Positions 8,522 through 16,306 are shown, counted from the stretch's first letter. The stretch: 64,000 nt of DNA from SZAS-79 sp964599095 (GCA_964599095.1 CAZREB010000002.1:186001-250000); one strand, 5' to 3'. Notes: generated by a model from the letters alone, not told the origin. Translations and numbers: made by a program.

Positions 8522-9424
8522 TTGTCTACCACAGTCTCCCCTCGCCTGCTGCTGGTGCTGACCGCCCTCTTTTGGGGCGGGCACTGGGTGGTCGCGCGCT
8601 TCGTCTACACCGAGGCTACGCCCTTTGCACTATCGTTCTGGCGCTGGTTCACGGCGGCTGCGGTGTTCGCGCCGTTCGCATGGCGGCCTTTCGTCGCCGA
8701 CTGGCCCAGGGTGAGGGCACAGTGGAAATGGATCGCCCTGCTCAGCCTGTCCGGCACCGGCCTGTACAACGGCATCGGCTACGTCGGCATCCAGTACACC
8801 ACCGCGACCAACGCGCTGCTGATCCAGTCGGTGACGCCGGCGATCATCCCGGTGCTCGCCTTCTTCATCCTGCACGAGCGGATCGGCCCGAAGGCGATCG
8901 TCGGCGTGGCGGTCTCGTGCGCAGGCGTGCTCTCGATCGCGTGCAAGCTCGACATCGATGCGCTGCTCGGGCTGGAATTCAATCGCGGCGACCTCTGGCT
9001 GCTGCTGAACGTCGCGCTTTGGGCGCTCTACACCGTCTGCCTGCGCTGGAAGCCGCAGGGACTGCACCCGTTCACCTTCCTTTTCGCGATCATGCTGGCC
9101 GGCGTCCTCCAGCTGTTGCCGGTCTATGCGTTCGAGGTGGCCCTCGGCGGCGGCGTGCGCTGGAGCGCCACGGCCGCGGCCGGCATCCTGTACCTCGGCA
9201 TCTTCCCGGCCACGATCTGCTACCTCCTGTGGAACAGGGCGGTGGCCGAAATCGGCGCGGCCCGCGCCGGCCCCTACCTGTACCTGGTGCCGGTCTTCGG
9301 CATCTCGATGGCTTCGCTGTTGCTGGGGGAGCGCCTGCACCTCTACCATTTCGTCGGCGTGGTCCTCATTTTCGCGGGCATCTGGATGGCTTCGAAGGAC
9401 AAGCGGCCGAAGCCGGCGGGCTAG
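8522..9424 (+). CDS. EamA/DMT-superfamily exporter
   Basis: A 300-residue protein with ten hydrophobic segments in two EamA repeats. The first runs from about residue 8 to 130 (ALFWGGHWVVAR; YNGIGYVGIQYTTATNALLIQ) and the second from about 150 to 290 (LLLNVALWALYTVCLRW; FGISMASLLLGERLHLYHFVG). Such drug/metabolite transporters usually export amino acids or other small metabolites. The substrate is not readable. The start is TTG 8522; the nearby ATG at 8509 is out of frame. It shares a short promoter region with relA and runs into mtfA. Confidence 0.85.
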   Translation: MSTTVSPRLLLVLTALFWGGHWVVARFVYTEATPFALSFWRWFTAAAVFAPFAWRPFVADWPRVRAQWKWIALLSLSGTGLYNGIGYVGIQYTTATNALLIQSVTPAIIPVLAFFILHERIGPKAIVGVAVSCAGVLSIACKLDIDALLGLEFNRGDLWLLLNVALWALYTVCLRWKPQGLHPFTFLFAIMLAGVLQLLPVYAFEVALGGGVRWSATAAAGILYLGIFPATICYLLWNRAVAEIGAARAGPYLYLVPVFGISMASLLLGERLHLYHFVGVVLIFAGIWMASKDKRPKPAG

Positions 9425-9434
9425 GAGCCGGCGC

Positions 9435-10208
9435 ATGGGCTGGATCCGTGACTGGAAGAGAAAGCGCGTGCTCGGCAAGCACGCGATCGATCCCGCACTC
9501 TGGCGGAGCGCGACCGCGCGCCTGCCTTTCCTCGCCGGCCTGGACGAAAGCCAGGCCGCGCGCCTCAGGGACATGGCGGTGCTGTTCCTCGCCGAGAAGG
9601 AACTCACGCCGCTCGCCGGCGTGGCGCTGTCGGACCGCGACCGGCTGTCGATCGCGATCCAGGCCTGCCTGCCGGTGCTGGAACTCGGCCTCGACTGGTA
9701 CGACGGCTGGGTAGGCATCCTCGTGTACCCGGGCGACTTCCGCGTCAGGAAGTCGGAGATGGACGAGGACGGCGTGCTGCACGAATGGGAGGACGAGCTC
9801 GCCGGCGAGTCGTGGGAAGGCGGGCCGGTGATCCTGTCGTGGGACGCGGTGGCCGAGGCCGGCAGCGTGGCCGAAGGCGGCGCAAACGTCGTGATCCACG
9901 AGTTTGCACACAAGCTCGACATGAGGAACGGCGCCGCCGACGGCACACCGCCGCTGCACTCGGGCATGGACGCGGCCGCATGGCGCGCGGCCCTCAACGA
10001 GGCCTACGAAGGCTTCTGCGATGCGGTCGACCGGCAGAAGGAAACCTGGCTCGACCCGTACGCTTCCGAGAGCCCGGTCGAGTTCTTCGCGGTCGCGAGC
10101 GAAGCCTTTTTCGAGGCACCGGCCGAACTCCGGCGCCGCTACCCCGACCTCTATGGGCAATTCGCGCTCTTCTACAAGCAGGACCCGGCCAGCAGACTGG
10201 CGCGATGA
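9435..10208 (+). CDS. mtfA: MtfA-like zinc metallopeptidase (M90 family)
   Basis: A 257-residue protein with the zinc-binding HEXXH motif (VIHEFAHKLD) near residue 155 and the downstream glutamate ligand in SPVEFFAVASEAFFE near residue 215. It is the length of E. coli MtfA, a cytosolic peptidase that binds the Mlc (DgsA) repressor and so influences glucose PTS expression. Whether an Mlc partner exists here is unknown. The start ATG 9435 lies 10 bases after the exporter stop. Its stop overlaps the flavodoxin gene in an ATGA, indicating translational coupling. Confidence 0.88.
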   Translation: MGWIRDWKRKRVLGKHAIDPALWRSATARLPFLAGLDESQAARLRDMAVLFLAEKELTPLAGVALSDRDRLSIAIQACLPVLELGLDWYDGWVGILVYPGDFRVRKSEMDEDGVLHEWEDELAGESWEGGPVILSWDAVAEAGSVAEGGANVVIHEFAHKLDMRNGAADGTPPLHSGMDAAAWRAALNEAYEGFCDAVDRQKETWLDPYASESPVEFFAVASEAFFEAPAELRRRYPDLYGQFALFYKQDPASRLAR

Positions 10209-10660
10209 AGACCCTCCTCATCGTCTACCACACGCGCGGCGTCAAGACGACGCAACTGGCCGAGGCGGTCGCCAAGGGCGCGGCCAACGAACCCGAAGTA
10301 CAGGTGAGGTTGCTCCGCTGCGCCGACGCCGGTCCTCAAGATGTGCTCGGCGCCGACGCGCTGGTGCTCGGCACGCCGGAGAATTTCGGCTACATGTCCG
10401 GCATGATGAAGGACTTCCTCGAACGGATTTTCTACGACTGCGAAGGCAAGGTCGCCGGGCGGCCCTGGGCGCTGCTCGTCTCGGCCGGCCAGGACGGCGC
10501 AGGGGCGATTTCGTCGGTGGAGCGCATCGTCACCGGCCTGCGGCTGAAGAAGGTGCAGGAGCCGATCCTCGCGTTGAAGGAAGTCACGCCGGAGATCCTC
10601 GCGCGGTGCGAGGAACTGGGCACCGCGTTGGCGGCGGGATTGGCGCTCGGGGTCTACTGA
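10205..10660 (+). CDS. Flavodoxin-fold / NADPH-dependent FMN reductase-like protein
   Basis: A 151-residue flavodoxin-fold protein. The FMN phosphate-binding loop is at the N-terminus (LLIVYHTRGVKTTQLAEAV, T/S-rich in classic flavodoxin, here with HTRG), and the flavin-contact loop is GTPENFGYMSGMMKDFLERI at residues 58-77. It probably acts as a small electron carrier or FMN reductase in the cytoplasm. It overlaps the mtfA stop by 4 bases. It is the last plus-strand gene before the first copy of an 84-bp repeat that bounds the accessory island. Confidence 0.85.
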   Translation: MKTLLIVYHTRGVKTTQLAEAVAKGAANEPEVQVRLLRCADAGPQDVLGADALVLGTPENFGYMSGMMKDFLERIFYDCEGKVAGRPWALLVSAGQDGAGAISSVERIVTGLRLKKVQEPILALKEVTPEILARCEELGTALAAGLALGVY

Positions 10661-10667
10661 AAACGGC

Positions 10668-10751
10668 CTGAAAGTCGAACTTTCATTTCCGCAGAATCAA
10701 CAACTGCGCGGCTCTCAGGTGAATTCCGATCTATTTTCCGGTATACCTGCC
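10668..10751 (+). repeat. Island-flanking imperfect direct repeat, copy A
   Basis: An 84-base stretch that matches 16223-16306 at about 66 of 84 positions by eye, without gaps. It opens with a small hairpin, GAAAGT-CGA-ACTTTC. The conserved core includes CTGCGCGGCTC and TATACC. Both copies have the same orientation and sit between convergent genes. They bracket the SemiSWEET and restriction-modification genes. It may be an insertion footprint or a dispersed intergenic repeat. Confidence 0.7.
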
Positions 10752-10783
10752 AGCGAAATATTCGGAATCTCCGCGGGCCTTCG

Positions 10784-11095
10784 CTACCCATAGACAAGCG
10801 CGCCGACAATCACCGCCGCGTCCAGCCCGACCCAGCCCACGCAAGGAAGGTAGATGTTCTTGTCGCCGGTCTTCAAACCGTGCCAGAACCAGAGCAGGGC
10901 CGAAAGAAGATACGCGCCCCACGAAAGGACCGACACGCCGGCTGCCTGATGTTCGGCCCAGATCACCCACACCTGCGGGAGCGTCATGAGCATCGTGAAG
11001 ACGGACATGCTTCCCAGCAGAACGCGCAACGTGGAATCCGACATCGACTCCGCATTGCCGGGACCAACCGGATCTGGGGCCATGGATGCCTCCAT
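10784..11095 (-). CDS. SemiSWEET / PQ-loop family small membrane protein
   Basis: A 103-residue protein with three membrane segments (about 24-43, 53-73 and 83-103). The PQ-loop proline-glutamine occurs as TLPQVWVIW in the first helix, followed by GVSVLSWGAYLLSALLWFWHGL. This arrangement fits half-size SWEET transporters, which dimerise to carry sugars, although the cargo is unassigned. A second ATG at residue 18 would leave an 86-residue form closer to typical SemiSWEET length. It is the only minus-strand gene inside the repeat-bounded island and probably arrived with it. Confidence 0.75.
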   Translation of the reverse strand: MEASMAPDPVGPGNAESMSDSTLRVLLGSMSVFTMLMTLPQVWVIWAEHQAAGVSVLSWGAYLLSALLWFWHGLKTGDKNIYLPCVGWVGLDAAVIVGALVYG

Positions 11096-11164
11096 TTAAC
11101 GTGGCGTCGAACACGGTAGCCAAGTCGGAATGCCGGCGCAACGGGAGCCGGCCTGCGCTGCCGG

Positions 11165-11170
11165 TAGAAT
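11165..11170 (+). promoter_or_regulatory. -10-like hexamer TAGAAT upstream of the restriction-modification operon
   Basis: TAGAAT ends 6 bases before an ATG at 11177 that opens a 16-codon frame overlapping the mod start. Transcription would start at that ATG. No obvious -35 box is seen. Confidence 0.4.
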
Positions 11171-11176
11171 CCGGGC

Positions 11177-11227
11177 ATGCAGAAGAACCCTAGAGATTTC
11201 GCGATCTACGCCCCATGCCGCAACTGA
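11177..11227 (+). CDS. Possible 16-residue leader peptide overlapping the mod start
   Basis: The frame encodes MQKNPRDFAIYAPCRN and ends at a TGA inside mod, overlapping the mod ATG (11215) by 13 bases in another frame. Its ATG lies 6 bases after TAGAAT, so it would be translated from a leaderless message. Termination next to the mod start could couple mod translation. It may equally be chance, since no homolog can be checked here. Confidence 0.3.
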   Translation: MQKNPRDFAIYAPCRN

Positions 11228-12741
11228 CGTGGCTCGGGGATGCGGAGGCCAAGCGAGCCTCGCGGCGTGTGCCGTATCGCCTGCTGGACCCGGTGGAATC
11301 TATCGGTGACGCCAGCGCCGGCAATTGGCTGATCCAGGGCGACAACCTCGATGCACTCAAGGCGCTGATCCCGTTCTACGCAGGGCGCGTGAAGTGCATC
11401 TTCATCGATCCGCCTTACAACACCAAGAGCGCCTTCGAACACTACGACGACAATCTGGAGCATTCGCAGTGGTTGTCGATGATGTATCCGCGGCTGGAAT
11501 TATTGCGGGATCTACTGGCGGAAGATGGGTCGATCTGGGTGACGATTGATGACAACGAAGGGCACTACCTTAAGGCGCTGATGGATGAAGTGTTTGGCAG
11601 GAAGAATTTTGTCGCAAACGTGATATGGCAAAAGATCTATTCGCCCAAGAATAGTGCGCGACACTTCTCCGAAGATCACGATCACATACTTGTCGTTGCG
11701 AAACATGGTGAGTCGTGGACTCCCAACCCGATGTCGCGCACAGAAAAGCAGGACAAAGCCTATCGAAATCCAGACAATGATCCACGCGGACCCTGGAAAC
11801 CGGGAGACCTGTCCGCGCGGAACTCCTACAGCTTGGGCGTCTACGCGATTGAATGTCCTTCAGGCCGTGTGATCCCCGGACCTCCAAACGGAATGTACTG
11901 GCGAGTTTCCCAGGCGAAGCTCAAGGAGATGGATGAAGATCACCGCATTTGGTGGGGCCGTGATGGGAATAATGTGCCCGCCATTAAGCGGTTTCTTTCT
12001 GAAGTAAATCAAGGTCGCGTACCTCAAACCCTTTGGCCGTATGGCGAAGTCGGACATACGCAAGACGCGAAGAAGGAAATTGTCGAATTGTTCGGCGGTG
12101 CCGATGTGTTTACGACGCCGAAACCAGAATCTTTGATACAAAGAATTGTTGCCATCGGAAGCAACCCCGGCGACCTCGTCCTTGACTCCTTCCTCGGCTC
12201 CGGCACCACCGCCGCGGTCGCCCACAAAATGGGCCGCCGCTGGATCGGCATCGAGATGGGCGAACACGCCCGCACGCACTGCCTCCCGCGCCTGAAGAAA
12301 GTCGTCGAAGGCGAACAAGGCGGGATCTCGCAGGCCGTGAACTGGAAGGGCGGCGGCGGCTTCCGCTACATGAAGCTCGGCGAACCGGTCTTCGCCGCCG
12401 ATGGGCGCATCAACCCGAACGTGCGCTTCGCCGCTCTCGCCGCGTACCTGTGGTTCCTCGAAACCGGCGCGCCGCACCCGACCGGCAAGTTCGACTCGCC
12501 TCTCCTCGGCACGCACGGGGACACAGCGCTGATCCTTCTCTATAACGGCATCCTCGGCGACCGGCGGCCCGAAAGCGGGAACGTGCTGACCCAGGCCGTC
12601 TGGCAGGCGATCCTCGACACGCTCCCCGAACACGAAGGTCCGCGAGTGATCTACGGGGAAGCAAGCCGCCTGACAAGCGCGAGACTCAAGCGCCTCGATG
12701 CCACTTTCCGCCAGATTCCCTACGATATCCGGATGCGCTAA
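11215..12741 (+). CDS. mod: Type III restriction-modification DNA methyltransferase subunit (Mod)
   Basis: A 508-residue N6-adenine-type methyltransferase of the beta class. Catalytic motif IV, DPPYNTKS, is at residues 65-72. The SAM-binding motif I, DSFLGSGTTAA, comes later at 324-334, and the target-recognition region lies between them. Mod methylates and recognises the site and forms a complex with Res, encoded downstream at 13547. The DNA from about 11585 to 12165 (residues 124-317) is visibly more AT-rich than both ends of the gene. This suggests that the recognition domain was exchanged by recombination. The last codons (PYDIRMR-stop) are duplicated after the next gene. Confidence 0.92.
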   Translation: MPQLTWLGDAEAKRASRRVPYRLLDPVESIGDASAGNWLIQGDNLDALKALIPFYAGRVKCIFIDPPYNTKSAFEHYDDNLEHSQWLSMMYPRLELLRDLLAEDGSIWVTIDDNEGHYLKALMDEVFGRKNFVANVIWQKIYSPKNSARHFSEDHDHILVVAKHGESWTPNPMSRTEKQDKAYRNPDNDPRGPWKPGDLSARNSYSLGVYAIECPSGRVIPGPPNGMYWRVSQAKLKEMDEDHRIWWGRDGNNVPAIKRFLSEVNQGRVPQTLWPYGEVGHTQDAKKEIVELFGGADVFTTPKPESLIQRIVAIGSNPGDLVLDSFLGSGTTAAVAHKMGRRWIGIEMGEHARTHCLPRLKKVVEGEQGGISQAVNWKGGGGFRYMKLGEPVFAADGRINPNVRFAALAAYLWFLETGAPHPTGKFDSPLLGTHGDTALILLYNGILGDRRPESGNVLTQAVWQAILDTLPEHEGPRVIYGEASRLTSARLKRLDATFRQIPYDIRMR

Positions 12742-12742
12742 G
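12713..12742 (+). repeat. Copy 1 of a 30-bp direct repeat (3' end of mod)
   Basis: Covers the final codons of mod, including PYDIRMR and TAA. It matches 13060-13089 at 26 of 30 positions. Within the shared PYDIRMR-stop codons the differences are synonymous, so the second copy is a diverged mod 3' end and not a random match. Confidence 0.8.
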
Positions 12743-12743
12743 G

Positions 12744-13055
12744 TTGCACCCTCGGAGCACCATCATAAAACCCTCACTTGCCCTCGAAGCCCACCGCGAA
12801 GCGATCCGTCGAATCGTGACGGAGCGTCGCGCACGCAATCCGCGCGTAGTCGGATCGGTCCTACGGGGCGAAGATCACGAAGGAAGCGACCTCGACCTGC
12901 TGGTCGATTCGACGGGAGAGACTTCGCTCTTCGATCTGGCCGGTATCGAGCTCGAGCTCCAGAAATTGCTCGGCGTTCGGGTCGAGGTAACCACTTCCGG
13001 CAGTCTGCCCGAGAGTTTTCGCCGCCGCGTGCTCGAAGACGCGCAGCCTGTCTGA
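12744..13055 (+). CDS. MNT-type nucleotidyltransferase (orphan, unusual start)
   Basis: A minimal nucleotidyltransferase of about 96-103 residues. The signature is GSVLRGEDHEGSDLDLLVD, in which the GS motif and the two aspartates of SDLDLLVD form the catalytic metal site. MNT proteins often act as antitoxins by AMPylating a HEPN partner, but no HEPN gene follows here. The only in-frame canonical start is TTG 12744. However, a ribosome site GGAG (12754-12757) is spaced for the ATA at 12765, exactly where relatives begin MKPSLALEAHREA. The ancestral ATG may therefore have mutated to ATA, and expression may be reduced. The gene sits between duplicated mod 3' ends. Confidence 0.75.
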   Translation: MHPRSTIIKPSLALEAHREAIRRIVTERRARNPRVVGSVLRGEDHEGSDLDLLVDSTGETSLFDLAGIELELQKLLGVRVEVTTSGSLPESFRRRVLEDAQPV

Positions 13056-13059
13056 TACC

Positions 13060-13089
13060 AGAGTCCCTACGATATCCGTATGCGTTAGC
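13060..13089 (+). pseudogene. Relic of a second mod 3' end after the nucleotidyltransferase gene
   Basis: Five bases after the nucleotidyltransferase stop, the sequence again encodes PYDIRMR followed by TAG, using CGT codons where intact mod uses CGG and CGC. This looks like the C-terminus of a different mod allele. It implies that the nucleotidyltransferase gene entered by recombination within or next to the mod 3' end. No start or upstream coding remains. Confidence 0.7.
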
Positions 13090-13118
13090 CTTCGCCATTC
13101 CGATTACTGGAGCCCGCC

Positions 13119-13325
13119 ATGCAACTCACCGCCGTTCTGACACACGCCGAAGAAGGGGGCTACGTCGCGCTAAATCCGGAAACCGGCACGACCACGCAAG
13201 GCGAAACCATCGAGGAAGCTCTGGCCAACCTGCGCGAAGCGACCATGCTCTACCTCGAAGAGTTTCCGCTCAAATTCGCCAAGGAGCCGCTGATAACGAC
13301 TTTCGCGGTTCCGGAGCATGCCTAA
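13119..13325 (+). CDS. hicB: HicB-family antitoxin (short form)
   Basis: A 68-residue protein with the partial RNase-H-like HicB fold. It has an N-terminal strand (QLTAVLTHAEEGGYVALNPE) followed by the typical helix GETIEEALANLREATMLYLEEF. It neutralises HicA by binding it. This short form has no DNA-binding extension, so autoregulation must come from elsewhere. A ribosome-binding TGGAG lies before ATG 13119. It overlaps hicA by 8 bases, and the order is antitoxin first, inverted relative to classic hicAB. Confidence 0.85.
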   Translation: MQLTAVLTHAEEGGYVALNPETGTTTQGETIEEALANLREATMLYLEEFPLKFAKEPLITTFAVPEHA

Positions 13326-13539
13326 GCTGCCGAGGATTTCCGGCGCCGACGCGATCAGGGCATTCGAGCGTCTCGGGTTCGCTCAGGTCCGGCAAACCGG
13401 GAGCCATGTGGTGATGCGTCGCGGCCCGTCCGGGTGTGTGATTCCCCTGCATCGCGAACTGAAGACCGGGACGCTTGCCGGTGCATTGCGCCAGGCCGAA
13501 GTTTCTTCCGACGAATTCATTGCAGCGCTCAGCGGCTAA
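13318..13539 (+). CDS. hicA: HicA-family mRNA interferase toxin
   Basis: A 73-residue toxin with the double-stranded-RNA-binding-like fold. It has the RISGADAIRAFERLGF helix, then GSHVVMRR at residues 29-36, whose histidine is the catalytic residue of HicA ribonucleases. IPLHRELKTGTLAGALRQAEVS completes the family pattern. It cleaves mRNA when HicB is absent. Its start overlaps the hicB end, and res begins 7 bases after its stop. The pair is therefore embedded in the restriction-modification operon. Confidence 0.88.
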   Translation: MPKLPRISGADAIRAFERLGFAQVRQTGSHVVMRRGPSGCVIPLHRELKTGTLAGALRQAEVSSDEFIAALSG

Positions 13540-13546
13540 AAGAGCT

Positions 13547-16216
13547 GTGACCCTCGCACTCAAGGAGTATCAGAAGAAGTCCCTCGAAGCCCTTACGGAG
13601 TTCTTCGCGGCAGTCCGGGGCGCCACTACCCAAGCGGCGGTGGAAGCGGCTTTCGGGCAAGCCCGCCGCACCGCCCTTGGCGAAGCCGCGCCGAATCTTC
13701 CCTACCGGCCGCTCTCGCGCGAACAGCCGGCCATCCCGCAGGTCTGCATCCGCATTCCCACCGGCGGCGGCAAGACGCTGCTCGCGGCGCATGCCATAGA
13801 GATCGCCGCCCGAGAATACGTCGGCAGCCGCGCGCCGCTCGCGCTGTGGCTGGTGCCAAGCAACACGATCCGGTCGCAGACCCTGGACGCGCTCAAGACT
13901 GCCGGGCATCCGTATCGCGAGGCGCTGCTGGCGCACTACCCGGCCGACCGCCTCACCGTAATCGATATCGCCGAGTGCGAGCAGTTGCGCGAGCAGGATT
14001 TCGGCAATCGCGCGATCGTCGCCGTCGGAACGATCCAAACCCTGCGGGTCGGCAACACGGCCAGCCGCGACGTGTATGCCTACAAAGAGGCGTTCGAACC
14101 CCACTTCAAGAGCATCCCGGATGGCGATTGGCTGGAGCCCATCGGCGAGAACGACCTCGCAGCGCAGCCCTACCTCACACGCGCAGACCTGGGCAAGATC
14201 AAGCGCTCGTTCGCCAATCTCCTCGCGCACTACCGGCCGATCGTCATCGTCGACGAGGCGCACAACAACACGTCGCCGCTTTCGTTCGAGGTGTTCCAGC
14301 GCATCCGGCCGGCGTGCATGATCGAATGGACCGCGACGCCGGCCCGCGAACAGAACATCCTGTATCACGTCTCGGCGCAGGAACTGAAAGCCGAGAACAT
14401 GGTCAAGCTGCCGATCGTGCTCTCGCCTCACCCGAATTGGCAGGAGGCGGTGCGCGACGCCGTGCTCGCGCGCGAGCGGCTGGCGGAAGAGGCGGCGAGC
14501 GAAGCGGACTACGTGCGCCCGATCGTGCTTTTCCAGGCCGATGCAAAAGACGGCGAAGTGCCGGTAGACAAGCTCAGATCCCATCTGATCGAGACGCTGC
14601 ATGTCGACGAGAAGAGAATCGCCGTCGCAACGGGCAGCCAGCGCGGACTCGACGGCGTGGACCTGTTCGATCCGGCCTGCCTCGTCGATTTCGTAATTAC
14701 GGTCGAGGCGCTCAAGGAAGGCTGGGACTGTTCTTTCGCTTACGTGTTCTGCACGGTACAGAGCATCCGTTCCGCGAAAGACATGGAGCAACTGCTCGGG
14801 CGCGTGCTGCGCCTACCCTACGCGCGCAGGCGCTCGAGCGAGGCGTTGAATCGAGCTTATGCCTTCGTGTGTTCTCCGAATACAGCGCAGGTCGCCAACC
14901 AGCTCGCCGACCGACTGGTGAGCATGGGCTTCGAGGAATTGGAGGCGGCACAATTCGTGCAGCCCCAGCTCGGCGGGGACTTGTTCGGCGAACGGCCGGT
15001 CCTGCCACCGGAAGCCGTGTCGATGGTGGCGCTGCCGGAAGCGGTGGCCAACGCATTGCGGGCAGCAGCACCGGCGGCTGTGGAGATCGCAATCGGGCCC
15101 GAAGGTGCGCAGGCCACGATGCGTGGCGTGTTGCCACAGGCGGCGATCGACGCTGCGGTCGCTGCCGCCCCAAAGCGCGAACGCGAAGCAGTTCAGCGCG
15201 AAATCGATCGTCACCAGGTGCGCGCGCACGCGGCTGCGGCCCCCGCGCAGCGCGGCGAACGATTCGCGCCCGTCCCGCAGTTGTGCGCCTCCGTGAACGG
15301 CGAACTCGTACTGGTCGAGCCGGACCTGCTCGCCGAATTGGCTCACTTCTCCCTGGCAGGACTGCCCGCTGATCTGCCCGCATTCGCAAAAGCGGATGCC
15401 GAGCACCCCTACTTGATCGACGTCGACCGCGGCCATCTCAAGGTCCGCCAAGACGACGGCCAGTTCGGTCTCGACCTCGACGCCGCCGGAGAAGGCATCC
15501 GCCGGGAAGACCTGATCCGCGAGCTGGACCGCCGCGCCCGGCGTGGCGACGTCCTGCAGGCCGACATGATCGCGTGGCTGGGGCGCGTGATCGACGGACT
15601 CGTCATGCGCGGCATCGAACTGACCTACATGGCGCGGCACGCGAATCGCCTGACCGACGATATCTCCCGGGCGCTGAAAGCACTGGAGCAGTCCGGACGG
15701 AGCACGGCCTTCCAGGCCACGCTTTTGGGTAGCGACGCCAAGCCGCGCCTCTCCGAACGTCACGCGTTTGCGTTCGATCCGAACAACTATCCGGCGCGCT
15801 GGTTCTTCGATGGGCGGTTTCAGTTCAAGAAGCACTTCTACCCCCTGCCCGGCGAACTCAAGCCCGCTATCGACGGCGAAGAGACGGCATGCGCCATCGA
15901 GATCGACAACCTCCCCGAGGTCAAGCATTGGGTCAGGAATCTGGAACGCCAGCCGGAAAGCTCGTTCTGGCTGCCGACTTCGACCGATCGCTTCTACCCG
16001 GACTTCGTTGCCGAACTCAACGACGGACGCTTGCTGGTTGTCGAGTACAAGGGCGCGCACCTGATCGATGCAAGCGACGCGAAGGAGAAGCTGGACATCG
16101 GTCGCGTGTGGGCTGCCGCCAGCGGCGGGCGTTGCGTGTTCGCGATGGTTACCGACCCGGTCAAAGCCGCCAAGCCGGTCGGAACGCAGTTGCGCGAGGC
16201 TATATCCGGCACTTGA
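13547..16216 (+). CDS. res: Type III restriction endonuclease subunit (Res)
   Basis: An 889-residue helicase-nuclease. Walker A is PTGGGKTLLAAHA near residue 71, the DEAH-box is VDEAHN near 237, motif III is TATP, and motif VI is MEQLLGRVLRLPYARRR near 415. The C-terminal PD-(D/E)XK nuclease is recognisable as FYPDFVAEL followed by VVEYKGAHL, about residues 820-845. Res uses ATP to communicate between two Mod-bound sites and then cuts. I chose GTG 13547, 7 bases after hicA, because the alignment begins MTLALKEYQKKSLEAL; the frame is open further upstream but overlaps hicA. All motifs look intact. Confidence 0.92.
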   Translation: MTLALKEYQKKSLEALTEFFAAVRGATTQAAVEAAFGQARRTALGEAAPNLPYRPLSREQPAIPQVCIRIPTGGGKTLLAAHAIEIAAREYVGSRAPLALWLVPSNTIRSQTLDALKTAGHPYREALLAHYPADRLTVIDIAECEQLREQDFGNRAIVAVGTIQTLRVGNTASRDVYAYKEAFEPHFKSIPDGDWLEPIGENDLAAQPYLTRADLGKIKRSFANLLAHYRPIVIVDEAHNNTSPLSFEVFQRIRPACMIEWTATPAREQNILYHVSAQELKAENMVKLPIVLSPHPNWQEAVRDAVLARERLAEEAASEADYVRPIVLFQADAKDGEVPVDKLRSHLIETLHVDEKRIAVATGSQRGLDGVDLFDPACLVDFVITVEALKEGWDCSFAYVFCTVQSIRSAKDMEQLLGRVLRLPYARRRSSEALNRAYAFVCSPNTAQVANQLADRLVSMGFEELEAAQFVQPQLGGDLFGERPVLPPEAVSMVALPEAVANALRAAAPAAVEIAIGPEGAQATMRGVLPQAAIDAAVAAAPKREREAVQREIDRHQVRAHAAAAPAQRGERFAPVPQLCASVNGELVLVEPDLLAELAHFSLAGLPADLPAFAKADAEHPYLIDVDRGHLKVRQDDGQFGLDLDAAGEGIRREDLIRELDRRARRGDVLQADMIAWLGRVIDGLVMRGIELTYMARHANRLTDDISRALKALEQSGRSTAFQATLLGSDAKPRLSERHAFAFDPNNYPARWFFDGRFQFKKHFYPLPGELKPAIDGEETACAIEIDNLPEVKHWVRNLERQPESSFWLPTSTDRFYPDFVAELNDGRLLVVEYKGAHLIDASDAKEKLDIGRVWAAASGGRCVFAMVTDPVKAAKPVGTQLREAISGT

Positions 16217-16222
16217 GGAACC

Positions 16223-16306
16223 CGGAAAGTCGAACTTTAATTTCCGTAGAGTCAATATCTGCGCGGCTCCCAGCCTGATTCAGATAGCGTTTCCGTTATA
16301 CCCGCC
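16223..16306 (+). repeat. Island-flanking imperfect direct repeat, copy B
   Basis: Partner of 10668-10751, in the same orientation. It starts 7 bases after the res stop and abuts the last base of the emrB gene. The leading hairpin is AAAGT-CGA-ACTTT. The region of best match is its first 50 bases. Confidence 0.7.
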
